Shown: positions 1-8,446, counted from the first letter of the stretch. The stretch is 64,000 nt of DNA from Alkalibacillus flavidus (GCF_040545925.1 NZ_JBEPMX010000001.1:310001-374000); one strand, 5' to 3'. Translations and numbers: made by a program. The notes: generated by a model from the letters alone, not told the origin.

Positions 1-1
1 A

Positions 2-154
2 GCTGAACGTTTGCGCAAAAACACGCCAGCGATTATCGCAAGAGTTGAGAATGATACGGTATGGCTGGACTTTAGAACCATTGACGATCATGAACACGCC
101 ATGATAATTGACGTGTTAGCCGACATTGATCAATCTATTAATTTCACATCATAG
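2..154 (+). CDS. selA: SelA-like selenium transferase, C-terminal 50 residues (5' truncated by window edge)
   Basis: The open frame entering from the left edge encodes a tail containing PAIIARVENDTVWLDFRTI and ends in TAG. This matches the C-terminal beta-strand region of L-seryl-tRNA(Sec) selenium transferase as I remember it (Escherichia coli SelA has PVIGRIYDGRLWLDLR there). SelA is a PLP enzyme that converts Ser-tRNA(Sec) to selenocysteinyl-tRNA in the cytoplasm. The catalytic lysine region lies outside the window. No selB follows: a 138-bp gap leads to aconitase. A SelA-like PLP lyase is the main alternative. Confidence 0.65.
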   Translation, partial: AERLRKNTPAIIARVENDTVWLDFRTIDDHEHAMIIDVLADIDQSINFTS

Positions 155-292
155 AAAAATTTTAATTTTATCGTTTTACTTCTATATCGTTTTAATATAA
201 AATGAATACGTGCAGAAATAATGAGTTTTCTGTAGAAAACGGCTAATTATTTGATGAAATGAAATGCTACATACGTTAAGGGGGTAAGTAAC

Positions 293-3001
293 ATGGTAGA
301 AAGTCATGCTGCGAAAGCGAAAAAGCAGTTTGAACTGAATGGTAAGACGTATAACTATTACCATCTCAAAGCACTTGAGGAACAAGGCTTCGGCAAAGTA
401 TCGAAATTACCTTATTCTATTCGTGTGCTTTTAGAATCGGTCCTACGTCAATACGACGGACATGTTATTAAGGATGAGCACGTAGAAAAGTTAGCTCAAT
501 GGGCTGATGGGGCTAAAGTGGATGTTCCATTCAAGCCATCACGTGTTATTTTGCAAGACTTTACAGGTGTGCCAGCGGTTGTAGACTTGGCATCTCTGCG
601 TAAAGCAATGGTAGATATGGGCGGTAGTCCAGATCAAATCAACCCAGAGGTTCCGGTTGACCTCGTTATTGACCACTCTGTACAAGTTGACCGTTATGGT
701 ACGAGTGATGCACTTCGTAAGAATATGGAAATGGAATTTGACCGTAACAAAGAACGTTACGAATTCTTACACTGGGCACAAAAAGCATTCGATAACTACC
801 GTGCTGTCCCACCAGCTACAGGTATCGTACACCAAGTTAACCTAGAGTATATTGCGAATGTTGTACACGAGCAACAACAAGATGATGGGTCATATGACAC
901 ATTCCCAGATACACTTGTTGGTACGGACTCTCATACAACGATGATTAACGGTCTAGGCGTTCTTGGTTGGGGTGTCGGTGGTATCGAAGCTGAAGCGGGT
1001 ATGCTTGGCCAACCTTCATACGTTCCAACGCCAGACGTTATCGGTGTGAAACTAACAGGTAGTTTCCCTGAAGCAACAACAGCAACTGACTTAGCATTAA
1101 AAGTTACGCAAGTATTGCGTGAGAAGAATGTTGTTGGTAAATTTGTTGAATTCTTCGGACCTGGCTTAAGTGAAATGCCACTTGCAGACCGTGCAACGAT
1201 TTCTAACATGGCGCCAGAATATGGTGCAACATGTGGTTTCTTCCCAATTGACGAAGAAACGCTAGATTACATGCGCTTAACTGGTCGTTCTGAAGAGCAT
1301 ATCGAGATGGTGAAAGAATATGCGACGAATAACGATTTATTCTATACACCAGATCAAGACGATCCTGAATTCACGGATCTTGTTGAGATTAATCTATCAG
1401 AACTAGAACCAAACCTATCTGGACCAAAACGTCCACAAGACTTAATTCCGTTATCGCAAATGAAAGAATCATTTAACGAAGCGTTAACAGCACCAGCTGG
1501 TAACCACGGTTTTGGTTTAGACGAAAAAGATAAAGACAAAGAAGCTGTCGTGAAATTCAACGATGGTAGCGAAACAACAATGCAAACAGGCGCATTAGCA
1601 ATCGCTGCGATCACGTCATGTACCAATACATCTAACCCACACGTTATGTTAGGTGCTGGTTTACTAGCGAAGAAAGCAGTCGAAAAAGGATTAGAAGTAC
1701 CTGACTATGTTAAGACATCTCTAGCGCCTGGTTCAAAGGTTGTAACAAACTACCTTGAAAATTCAGGTCTTATGCCATATCTTGATAAACTAGGTTTCAA
1801 CTTAGTTGGTTATGGTTGTACGACATGTATCGGTAACTCAGGGCCATTACTACCTGAAATCGAAGAAGCGATTGCGAACGAAGACTTAACTGTATCATCT
1901 GTTCTGTCTGGTAACCGTAACTTCGAAGGTCGTATTCACCCATTAGTTCGTGCTAACTACTTAGCATCACCACCACTTGTTGTGGCTTATGCGTTAGCAG
2001 GAACAGTTGATATCGATATTCTTAACGAACCAATTGGTCAAGATCAAGATGGTCATGATGTATTCTTCAAAGACGTATGGCCGTCATCAGACGAGATTAA
2101 GTCTGAAATTGAAAAAGTCGTCACACCTGAAATCTTCCGTAAAGAATACGAAGAAGTATTCAACTCAAACGAAGAGTGGAATAAGATTCAGACGACGGAT
2201 GAGCCATTATATGAGTTTGATGAAAACTCAACATATATCCAAAACCCACCGTTCTTCGAAGAAATGTCGAAGGAAGCGAAAGAAGTTAAACCACTTGAAA
2301 GCTTACGTGTGATTGGTAAGTTCGGTGATTCTGTCACAACAGACCACATTTCACCAGCTGGTGCAATTCCAAAAGATATGCCTGCTGGACAATACTTGAT
2401 CGAAAAAGGCGTTTCACCACGTAACTTCAACTCCTATGGTTCTCGTCGTGGTAACCATGAGGTGATGATGCGCGGTACATTTGCTAACATCCGTATTCGT
2501 AATGAAATCGGTGGAGGCAAAGAAGGTGGCTTTACAACGTACTGGCCAACAGGCGATGTTATGCCAATTTATGATGCTGCGATGAAGTATAAAGAAGATG
2601 GCACTGGCTTATGTGTAATTGCTGGCCATGATTATGGTATGGGAAGCTCTCGTGACTGGGCAGCAAAAGGTACTGATTTATTAGGTATCGAAACTGTTAT
2701 TGCCCAAAGTTTTGAACGTATTCACCGTTCTAACCTTGTCATGATGGGTGTGCTTCCATTACAGTTCCAAGATGGTGACAGTATTGAATCATTAGGTTTA
2801 ACAGGTGAAGAGCACTTTGATGTTCAAGTCACGGAAGACGTTAAACCACATGATCTTGTTAAAGTAACGGCGACAAGCCCTGAAGGCGAGAAGAAAGAAT
2901 TCGACGTCGTTGCACGTTTCGATAGTGACGTTGAAGTCGATTACTACCGTCACGGTGGTATTCTCCCAATGGTTCTTCGTCAAAAATTACAAAACGTATA
3001 A
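293..3001 (+). CDS. acnA: Aconitate hydratase AcnA (CitB)
   Basis: This cytosolic TCA-cycle enzyme interconverts citrate and isocitrate through a [4Fe-4S] cluster; in Bacillus the apo form also binds RNA. The 902-residue length is normal for bacterial AcnA/IRP-type aconitase. The cluster ligands are visible as C443 in SCTNTSNP and C509 and C512 in GYGCTTCIGNSG. The substrate motif GTDSHTTMINGLGVLGWGVG lies near residue 210 and the swivel domain holds YGMGSSRDWAAKG. The ATG follows a GGGGG Shine-Dalgarno. The gene stands alone and is closed by a strong hairpin terminator. Its position before the TlpA/tlp/yneP block matches B. subtilis citB. Confidence 0.97.
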   Translation: MVESHAAKAKKQFELNGKTYNYYHLKALEEQGFGKVSKLPYSIRVLLESVLRQYDGHVIKDEHVEKLAQWADGAKVDVPFKPSRVILQDFTGVPAVVDLASLRKAMVDMGGSPDQINPEVPVDLVIDHSVQVDRYGTSDALRKNMEMEFDRNKERYEFLHWAQKAFDNYRAVPPATGIVHQVNLEYIANVVHEQQQDDGSYDTFPDTLVGTDSHTTMINGLGVLGWGVGGIEAEAGMLGQPSYVPTPDVIGVKLTGSFPEATTATDLALKVTQVLREKNVVGKFVEFFGPGLSEMPLADRATISNMAPEYGATCGFFPIDEETLDYMRLTGRSEEHIEMVKEYATNNDLFYTPDQDDPEFTDLVEINLSELEPNLSGPKRPQDLIPLSQMKESFNEALTAPAGNHGFGLDEKDKDKEAVVKFNDGSETTMQTGALAIAAITSCTNTSNPHVMLGAGLLAKKAVEKGLEVPDYVKTSLAPGSKVVTNYLENSGLMPYLDKLGFNLVGYGCTTCIGNSGPLLPEIEEAIANEDLTVSSVLSGNRNFEGRIHPLVRANYLASPPLVVAYALAGTVDIDILNEPIGQDQDGHDVFFKDVWPSSDEIKSEIEKVVTPEIFRKEYEEVFNSNEEWNKIQTTDEPLYEFDENSTYIQNPPFFEEMSKEAKEVKPLESLRVIGKFGDSVTTDHISPAGAIPKDMPAGQYLIEKGVSPRNFNSYGSRRGNHEVMMRGTFANIRIRNEIGGGKEGGFTTYWPTGDVMPIYDAAMKYKEDGTGLCVIAGHDYGMGSSRDWAAKGTDLLGIETVIAQSFERIHRSNLVMMGVLPLQFQDGDSIESLGLTGEEHFDVQVTEDVKPHDLVKVTATSPEGEKKEFDVVARFDSDVEVDYYRHGGILPMVLRQKLQNV

Positions 3002-3011
3002 TGATACGATG

Positions 3012-3044
3012 AAATCCCTGCCGAATACCGGCAGGGATTTTTTA
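3012..3044 (+). terminator. Intrinsic terminator of acnA
   Basis: AAATCCCTGCCG-aatac-CGGCAGGGATTT forms an uninterrupted stem followed by a T run. The T run overlaps the stop codon of the convergent catalase gene. Read in the opposite direction the T tract is short, so it mainly serves acnA. Confidence 0.85.
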
Positions 3045-5156
3045 TGCTTGTTTCGTATCAATGGTTTCACGTTCCCAGTGACGATGTTTGGATAGTGCTG
3101 TTAAAAATGTTTGGGAGAATGAGGATAAATCGTTCGTTCGAGCTGTGATGATGCCAAGATCTTCGAATAATTGATCAGTAGCTTGTTCGGGTGCTGTTTG
3201 GAATGACTCAGGTAAATTATTGGCTAATAAACCAACCCCTTCTTGACTCGCTCCGATTGTTTTAGCATGAACGAATATCTCTTTCACAAACGTATTAGCT
3301 TCATAATGATTTAACAATTGGTCGATATGTTGCTGTCCACCTGGTATAAACAAACCGTCGTACATGACAGGGTGGGTTGTTGCATAATTTTGATGAACCA
3401 TAACAGGTTCTTGATTCGCGCTTTTAACCTCACCTAATGTTTGATGAATCACCTCAACGTGAACACCGTTTTGCATCATCTCATTCATAAATTGATCAAC
3501 TTCATGATACTCAAACCCTTCGCCTAATAGAATCGCAACTTTACGCGTTTTGGGTGAATATGTCGTATTTGCTTGGCTTAAGGCTTGAGAAGGTGTTGGA
3601 TTTGCTCCGTCATGAACTGGTTCAGGTTCTTTGACCCCGACGCCTCTCGCTATTTGTTTAGCGAGCGTATGACTAACGTGATTAAACATTTCGACAACTT
3701 GTTGTTTGATAGATGGGTCTTTAACATTCCCGACTTCAAAATGAAACGCCTTGTACAAGTGACGTTTTTCATGATCAGATAAACTGTTATAAAATAATGT
3801 TGCTTGAGAATAGTGATCTTGAAAACTGACACTTTGGCGACGGACTTTAGCACCGTCAACATGTTCTGGGTGATGCTCAAAACCACCTTCACCCGAAGAT
3901 GACGGCTGTGGATTGTTATGTTGTAACCCATTAGGACTATACGCTACTTTTCCTTGATTAATCGTCATTCTATGAAAACCGTCTCGTTGATTGTTATGCA
4001 CAGGTGTGATTGGCCGATTAATCGGTATTTCGTGAAAGTTTGGACCGCCTAATCTTAACAGTTGAGTATCTAAATAAGAAAATAAACGGCCTTGTAATAA
4101 TGGATCATTGGTAAAATCAATACCAGGAACAACATTTCCGATATGAAAAGCAACTTGTTCGGTTTCGGCAAAAAAATTATCTTGATTACGATTGAGGGTC
4201 ATTTTCCCGACGACTCGGACAGGGACTTGTTCTTCAGGCCATAATTTCGTCGGATCTAAAATATCGAAATCAAAATCGAATTGCTCATTTTCTTTTATGA
4301 CTTGTATGCCGAGTTCGAATTCGGGATATTCTCCGTTATTAATCGCATCCCACAAGTCTTGTCTATGAAAATCAGGATTCGTCCCAGCCAATTTCTGTGC
4401 TTCATCCCACGTTAATGAATGAACGCCTAATGTCGGTTTCCAATGAAATTTCACAAAATGCGTTTGACCGTCTGCATTAACTAGACGAAACGTGTGGACT
4501 CCAAAACCTTCCATCATCCGAAAACTCCGTGGAATACCTCGATCAGATAATAGCCACATGATCATATGAGCTGATTCGCGATTTTGTACGACCCAGTCCC
4601 AAAATGTGTCGTGCGCTGCTGATGCTTGGGGAACCTCATTATCTGGTTCTGGTTTAATCGCATGAACGACATCAGGGAATTTAATCGCATCTTGTATGAA
4701 GAAGATGGGCATATTGTTACCGACTAAATCAAAGTTGCCATCTTCAGTATAAAATTTTGTCGCAAATCCACGTACATCTCGCACCGTGTCAGCTGACCCG
4801 CGTGATCCAACGACTGTTGAAAACCGGACGAACACGGGTGTTTTTTGATTGGGGTCTTGCAAGAATGACGCACTCGTTAAATCGTTAAGTGATTCATAAA
4901 CTTGAAATTCGCCGTGAACGCCAAACCCGCGTGCATGAACAATCCGTTCAGGAATCCGTTCATGGTCAAAATGTGTTATTTTTTCACGTAAATGAAAATC
5001 CTCCATTAAAGTTGGACCACGTTCGCCTGCAGTTAGGGACTTTGATGTATCAGTCACCTTTGTTCCTTGATCCGTCGTTAGCGGCTCGCTTTCATTGTGG
5101 TTATGAAAGCCTTTTAATTGTTGTTCTTTTGGATTTGGTTCTTTGTGATCACTCAT
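3042..5156 (-). CDS. katE: Large-subunit (clade 2) monofunctional haem catalase with C-terminal DJ-1/PfpI-like domain
   Basis: The enzyme splits hydrogen peroxide into water and oxygen. At 704 residues it is a large-subunit catalase. The catalytic core has the distal histidine in HARGFGVHGEF (around residue 75), VRFSTVVGSRGS and the proximal haem-tyrosine motif RLFSYLDTQLLRLGGPNFHE (around 350). The last roughly 150 residues (from KVAILLGEGFEYHEVDQF) are the flavodoxin-like DJ-1/PfpI domain typical of HPII-type enzymes. An AAGGAGG precedes the ATG. I saw neither a clear PerR box nor a sigma-B promoter upstream. It sits between citB and the TlpA gene, where B. subtilis has no catalase, so it is an insertion into conserved gene order. 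Confidence 0.95.
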   Translation of the reverse strand: MSDHKEPNPKEQQLKGFHNHNESEPLTTDQGTKVTDTSKSLTAGERGPTLMEDFHLREKITHFDHERIPERIVHARGFGVHGEFQVYESLNDLTSASFLQDPNQKTPVFVRFSTVVGSRGSADTVRDVRGFATKFYTEDGNFDLVGNNMPIFFIQDAIKFPDVVHAIKPEPDNEVPQASAAHDTFWDWVVQNRESAHMIMWLLSDRGIPRSFRMMEGFGVHTFRLVNADGQTHFVKFHWKPTLGVHSLTWDEAQKLAGTNPDFHRQDLWDAINNGEYPEFELGIQVIKENEQFDFDFDILDPTKLWPEEQVPVRVVGKMTLNRNQDNFFAETEQVAFHIGNVVPGIDFTNDPLLQGRLFSYLDTQLLRLGGPNFHEIPINRPITPVHNNQRDGFHRMTINQGKVAYSPNGLQHNNPQPSSSGEGGFEHHPEHVDGAKVRRQSVSFQDHYSQATLFYNSLSDHEKRHLYKAFHFEVGNVKDPSIKQQVVEMFNHVSHTLAKQIARGVGVKEPEPVHDGANPTPSQALSQANTTYSPKTRKVAILLGEGFEYHEVDQFMNEMMQNGVHVEVIHQTLGEVKSANQEPVMVHQNYATTHPVMYDGLFIPGGQQHIDQLLNHYEANTFVKEIFVHAKTIGASQEGVGLLANNLPESFQTAPEQATDQLFEDLGIITARTNDLSSFSQTFLTALSKHRHWERETIDTKQA

Positions 5157-5300
5157 TCGTTTAACCTCCTTAATAAATCCTCGACTAGTTTGCCATGTAA
5201 AGGAAGTATTTATTCGGATTCTTTGTCACTTAATCGTAATTCATGACACGAGAAAAGCTGGTCATCATTTGATATGATAGGTGATGGAGGAGTGACAGCT

Positions 5301-5972
5301 ATGAATGATATTATTCAAGTAGGACCACTCAATATTTACATACCTTATTTGTTTTATATTGGCGCAATTTTGTTATCGACGTTCATTGGTGCCTTAGTTT
5401 ATCGTCGTATGCACGATGGCTCTATTTCCAAAAAACCAGCAGATATTGTTATAGAATATTGGTTTGTCTTTTTAATCGTTTGGAAGTTGTCTTACTTTCT
5501 AAAACATCCATCTGACCTCGTGAACAATCCGTTAACTATTATATATTTTGACGGAGGACTTATCGGTATTATATTAGGTTTCATAGCATTAGGATTGTAT
5601 TGGGTGAGACAGAACAAACGGTTTGATACCCCGTATTTATGGCAAGCGATGTGGTCGGTTGTAGCGATCGTCATCTTACTGATCGCGCAACAAGGTGTGA
5701 CATTCATTTACGGCGTGACACTATCAGCAATCATAGAAATACTCAGTTATATCGTCATTTTATATCAATATGCGTTTCGTCCGAATACACTCAAACTAAC
5801 GCTGATCATTAGCATCGTTCGTTGGACAGCCATTGTCTGGTCAGCTTTCCGACTATGGGCTGGTTCCGATTCATTGATGTTGATTGAAATCTTGATCGCA
5901 TTAACAATCGCCGTCGCAACATATATTAGTGAATGGGTCATGGAACGTCGAACAAAGGGAGGTTATCAATAA
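5301..5972 (+). CDS. Lgt-like multi-pass membrane protein, probable partner of TlpA-like thiol-disulfide protein
   Basis: The frame is open from 5274, but GGAGG at 5287-5291 places the ATG at 5301, giving 223 residues. At least six hydrophobic segments span the protein. The stretch NPLTIIYFDGGLIGIILG resembles the GG region of prolipoprotein diacylglyceryl transferase, but the histidine-glycine catalytic signature of true Lgt is missing, so it is probably not a lipoprotein modifier. Its stop codon overlaps the start of the next gene (taATG), implying translational coupling with a periplasm-facing thiol-disulfide protein. A role in electron supply or in anchoring that protein is an inference; I do not recognise a characterised orthologue. 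Confidence 0.75.
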   Translation: MNDIIQVGPLNIYIPYLFYIGAILLSTFIGALVYRRMHDGSISKKPADIVIEYWFVFLIVWKLSYFLKHPSDLVNNPLTIIYFDGGLIGIILGFIALGLYWVRQNKRFDTPYLWQAMWSVVAIVILLIAQQGVTFIYGVTLSAIIEILSYIVILYQYAFRPNTLKLTLIISIVRWTAIVWSAFRLWAGSDSLMLIEILIALTIAVATYISEWVMERRTKGGYQ

Positions 5973-6556
5973 TGACATTAGCAAAGCGAATAATAGGATT
6001 GACCATTATCGGTGTATTAGTCGGAGTTCTCGTGTACAATACATGGTTATCTGATTCATCTGCAGAAAATGATGTGTCAGACGATGCTGTATTTGTTCAA
6101 CCAGAAGGGGTTGATATAGACACTGACAGTATTGAAGTTGGAGATCAAGCCCCTAACTTTCAACTTGAAACATTAGACGGTAAACAAGTTGAATTAGCCG
6201 ATTATCGCGGTCAAAAAGTATTTATCAATTTTTGGGCAACCTGGTGTCCGCCATGTCGTGCTGAAATGCCACATATGCAAGATATAACTGAAGAATATGG
6301 CGATGATGTTGTTATTTTAGGCGTCAATGCGACATCACAAGAGTCAGATGTTAGTAAGGTTTCAGATTTTGTGAATGAGTATGGCCTTGAATTTCCTATT
6401 TTGATGGACGAGACAGGGGAAGTAAATGTGCGTTACCAAGCGCTCAGTTTACCGACAACTTACTTTGTGAATACAGAGGGTGTTGTTCAAATCCCTAGAC
6501 ATGTCGGTCCGTTATCATATGACGATATGGTCGACAAAATTAATGAATTAGATTAA
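5972..6556 (+). CDS. Membrane-anchored TlpA/ResA-family thiol-disulfide oxidoreductase (YneN-like)
   Basis: An N-terminal transmembrane anchor (residues 5-25) is followed by an acidic linker and an AhpC/TSA-Redoxin fold. FWATWCPPCRAEMPHM carries the WCPPC redox-active cysteines, and the cis-proline loop is LSLPTTYFVN. Such proteins reduce disulfides outside the membrane, for example during cytochrome c maturation or endospore formation. The start at 5972 overlaps the preceding stop by one base and has GGGAGG upstream; the longer upstream frame (from 5933) would overlap the preceding gene without a ribosome site. The position downstream of citB and upstream of tlp matches B. subtilis yneN. Confidence 0.92.
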   Translation: MTLAKRIIGLTIIGVLVGVLVYNTWLSDSSAENDVSDDAVFVQPEGVDIDTDSIEVGDQAPNFQLETLDGKQVELADYRGQKVFINFWATWCPPCRAEMPHMQDITEEYGDDVVILGVNATSQESDVSKVSDFVNEYGLEFPILMDETGEVNVRYQALSLPTTYFVNTEGVVQIPRHVGPLSYDDMVDKINELD

Positions 6557-6611
6557 TGTATATAGCTTATGGATTGTGGTCATCCTATATAACAAAAAGG
6601 AGTCGATCACT

Positions 6612-6758
6612 ATGCGTAAGCGAGACCACTTAACATTTCAAAATTTAATACGAGTCGAAAAAGAAAAGATCATGAATAACCCAGTTGAGCTGGAGAAGAT
6701 TTATGATAAGTTGGACAAGAGGCTTACGATCTCACCTTCAAAACAAAACCGTGTATAA
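6612..6758 (+). CDS. FbpB-family small basic protein
   Basis: This 48-residue basic protein (MRKRDHLTFQNLIRVEKEKI...) matches the N-terminal pattern of Fur-regulated basic protein B, with an RKR start, F-x-x-L and a helical ELEKIYDKLDKRL tail. FbpB acts with the sRNA FsrA in iron sparing in B. subtilis. AAAAAGGAG at 6594-6602 supports the ATG at 6612. I could not find a Fur-box palindrome upstream, so iron control is not supported here. The assignment rests on family resemblance. Confidence 0.6.
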   Translation: MRKRDHLTFQNLIRVEKEKIMNNPVELEKIYDKLDKRLTISPSKQNRV

Positions 6759-6781
6759 GGTAATCGCATTGGGATATGCTA
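6752..6781 (+). promoter_or_regulatory. Sigma-G-like promoter for tlp
   Basis: TGTATA, a 17-bp spacer and TATGCTA resemble the forespore sigma-G consensus (TGAATA, 17-18, CATACTA). The element overlaps the stop codon of the FbpB-like gene and lies 33 bp before the tlp start, fitting the known forespore expression of tlp in B. subtilis. Confidence 0.45.
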
Positions 6782-6813
6782 ACGGTTGAAACAGTTTTGA
6801 AGGAGGAGATGTT

Positions 6814-7053
6814 ATGAGTAAGCACGCAAAAAAGCCGAATCCTGATGAGCGCCAGGATAACATGAAGAAAATTCAAAAGAACTTAAACAATACATTAGAC
6901 AATATGCAAGAGGCTGAATTATCAATGGAAACGGCATCTGATTTTCAAGAAGAAGAAATAAAAAAGAAAAACGCCAGACGACGGGAAGCCATTGATGGCA
7001 TGCGTCATGAACTACGTGACGAGCATAAACATCAAAAACGTCAGTCGAAATAA
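6814..7053 (+). CDS. tlp: Small acid-soluble spore protein Tlp
   Basis: This 79-residue, highly charged protein has the Tlp layout: KPNPDERQDNMKKIQ, NTLDNMQEAELSM and a KKKNARRREAIDGMRHE block. Tlp is a minor small acid-soluble protein made in the forespore and degraded at germination. AAGGAGGAG precedes the ATG. It lies between a yneN-like gene and yneP, as in B. subtilis. This gene is the firmest evidence in the window that the organism sporulates. Confidence 0.9.
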   Translation: MSKHAKKPNPDERQDNMKKIQKNLNNTLDNMQEAELSMETASDFQEEEIKKKNARRREAIDGMRHELRDEHKHQKRQSK

Positions 7054-7060
7054 GATGACA

Positions 7061-7090
7061 AAAGACTAGCCAGCGCTAGTCTTTTTATTT
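7061..7090 (+). terminator. Intrinsic terminator of tlp
   Basis: AAAGACTAGC-cag-GCTAGTCTTTTTATTT is a perfect stem with a T-rich tail directly downstream of tlp. Confidence 0.85.
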
Positions 7091-7129
7091 TAAAATAATA
7101 ATAAGCGACGTAAAAAGGAGAGAAACGAC

Positions 7130-7567
7130 ATGGTTACGAATGAAACAGACGTCAAAGTACGTTATCAAGAAACAGACCAAATGGGTGTTGTATATCATGC
7201 GAACTATTTAGTTTGGTTTGAAATCGGACGGACGAATTTGATCGAGCAGCTCGGTTTTAAATATGCGGATATGGAAAAGGACGGCATTGTATCACCCGTT
7301 GTCGACATTAATGCTCAATACAAACGACCCTTAACGTATAGTGAGACGGCAACGGTCAAAACGTCGATCCAGTTTTATGATGGTTTTCGAATTGTTTATG
7401 GCTATGAAGTTTACCGTGAAAGTGGAGAATTAGCTGTCACAGGGACGTCTTCACACGTTTGTGTTAAGAAAGAGAATTTTCGACCTATCTCGATTCGTAA
7501 GCATTATCCTGAGTGGCATGAGGCGTATATGAAAGCATTGGGTGAGCACGATGGCGTTCGGGATTAA
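7130..7567 (+). CDS. yneP: Acyl-CoA thioesterase, hot-dog fold (YneP, 4HBT family)
   Basis: A cytosolic acyl-CoA thioesterase of 145 residues. The diagnostic 4HBT signature RYQETDQMGVVYHANYLVWF near residue 12 contains the catalytic aspartate and the DxxGxxYHANY motif. AAAAGGAG lies 9 bp before the ATG. The substrate is not predictable; short- or medium-chain acyl or phenylacyl CoA is usual for the family. Its 3' end overlaps the next gene by 17 bp, indicating co-translation. Confidence 0.9.
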   Translation: MVTNETDVKVRYQETDQMGVVYHANYLVWFEIGRTNLIEQLGFKYADMEKDGIVSPVVDINAQYKRPLTYSETATVKTSIQFYDGFRIVYGYEVYRESGELAVTGTSSHVCVKKENFRPISIRKHYPEWHEAYMKALGEHDGVRD

Positions 7568-7853
7568 ACGAGATGAACTGAAGGCGTGGAAGAGACAAGT
7601 TAATGCTGGTCAAATTGCTTTTTTAACTCATTATTGGCTCGATGATCGTTTTCCAGATCATAAAACAGTGACGAAAGCTGGCTGTTGTGATTTAGATACA
7701 TTAATAGCGTGGGGACAACAATATGGCCTAAAACCGGAATGGATTCACACTGACGAACAATATCCGCATTTTGATTTAATTGGCCAATTTGAAGAAGATA
7801 TCTTAAAAGCAGAAGGAAAGTTAGATCAATTAAAACGATTTCGTGATGTATAG
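7551..7853 (+). CDS. yneQ: YneQ-like conserved hypothetical protein
   Basis: A 100-residue soluble protein beginning MAFGIKRDELKAWK and containing the segments HYWLDDRFPDHKTVTKAGCC and QYGLKPEWIHTDEQYPHFDL. The composition (many W, H, D and C) suggests a small structured protein, but no function is established. The start at 7551 lies inside the end of yneP with GGGTGAG upstream; a GTG at 7542 is possible. Identification as YneQ is by synteny and general resemblance. Confidence 0.75.
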   Translation: MAFGIKRDELKAWKRQVNAGQIAFLTHYWLDDRFPDHKTVTKAGCCDLDTLIAWGQQYGLKPEWIHTDEQYPHFDLIGQFEEDILKAEGKLDQLKRFRDV

Positions 7854-7994
7854 TATATAGTGGCTCTAAGTCAAATGTTGGGGTATCCAGATGAGGCACT
7901 TCTTATATATATTCTTATATATGCCATCTATCATTGTATATCTTTATATTGTTGATACAGTAATACGTTTAGGGACATCCGACCGAATTGCTAA

Positions 7995-8349
7995 GTTGGT
8001 GTCAGGTGAGGAGCGTAGGTGGTGACGCCTGGTCGACTAAAAGCGGTCACGTACTGTGACCAACGTCGACATTAGACCGTCCGGGTCGTCACGGGAACAG
8101 CACGCGTCTCGAGACCCCGCAGGCCCCGCTTTTGGGCCGAGAGATGCACCTGCGTCTTCTCGTAACGCTTCGAAGTGGGCTTCCTCGGTGCAAGTTGCAA
8201 GGTAGCTTATTCGGTGATGTAGCCTGGCTCGAGCCGTGCCCCTGCATAGAAAACACTGCGAAAAACGAACGAAGTGAAGATTGAGCAGATGTTGCACTTG
8301 TGCCTTATGGGTGCAAGCATCCACCGTAAGCGGATCACCTGACACCAAC
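7995..8349. repeat. GC-rich structured element bounded by perfect 15-bp inverted repeats
   Basis: GTTGGTGTCAGGTGA at 7995-8009 is exactly mirrored by TCACCTGACACCAAC at 8335-8349. Between them lie about 325 bp clearly richer in GC than the surroundings and full of hairpins: GTCGAC/GTCGAC enclosing GGTCAC-gtact-GTGACC (8032-8070), GGCCC-cgctttt-GGGCC near 8121-8137, and TTGCAC/GTGCAA near 8292-8315. No convincing protein is encoded. The rest of the 578-bp gene gap (7854-8431) is plain AT-rich DNA. From memory it resembles dispersed intergenic repeats of halophilic Bacillaceae. It could be a miniature mobile element or a structured RNA gene. Confidence 0.6.
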
Positions 8350-8415
8350 AGCCATCATGCACAATCTTCCTTATTTTGTCCCATTACCTCAACAAATATT
8401 TAAGGGCCTATATAG

Positions 8416-8446
8416 TAAAAGCCGTGGTTTATTAACCACGGCTTTT
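8416..8446 (-). terminator. Terminator of the folE2-yidD operon
   Basis: On the minus strand AAAAGCCGTGGTT-aata-AACCACGGCTTTT forms a perfect stem with a T tail. The yidD stop codon falls inside the hairpin loop. Confidence 0.8.

Noticed and set aside
3650..3931. Alternative minus-strand frame (and the other overlapping frames inside acnA, katE, parE, parC and dynA)
   Set aside because: These lie fully within genes with convincing homology and lack ribosome sites; they are shadow frames.
5157..5300. PerR or sigma-B control of the catalase gene
   Set aside because: The upstream region has only a weak AATTACGATTAA resemblance to a PerR box and no GGGTAT -10, so no regulatory site is claimed.
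6557..6611. Fur box ahead of the FbpB-like gene
   Set aside because: No TGATAAT-type inverted repeat is present in the short leader.
8037..8348. 103-codon open frame on the minus strand inside the GC-rich inverted-repeat element
   Set aside because: It has no ribosome site, starts within the hairpin-rich interior and its amino-acid composition (rich in C, H, R and A) is that of GC-rich structured DNA. It is treated as a by-product of the repeat.
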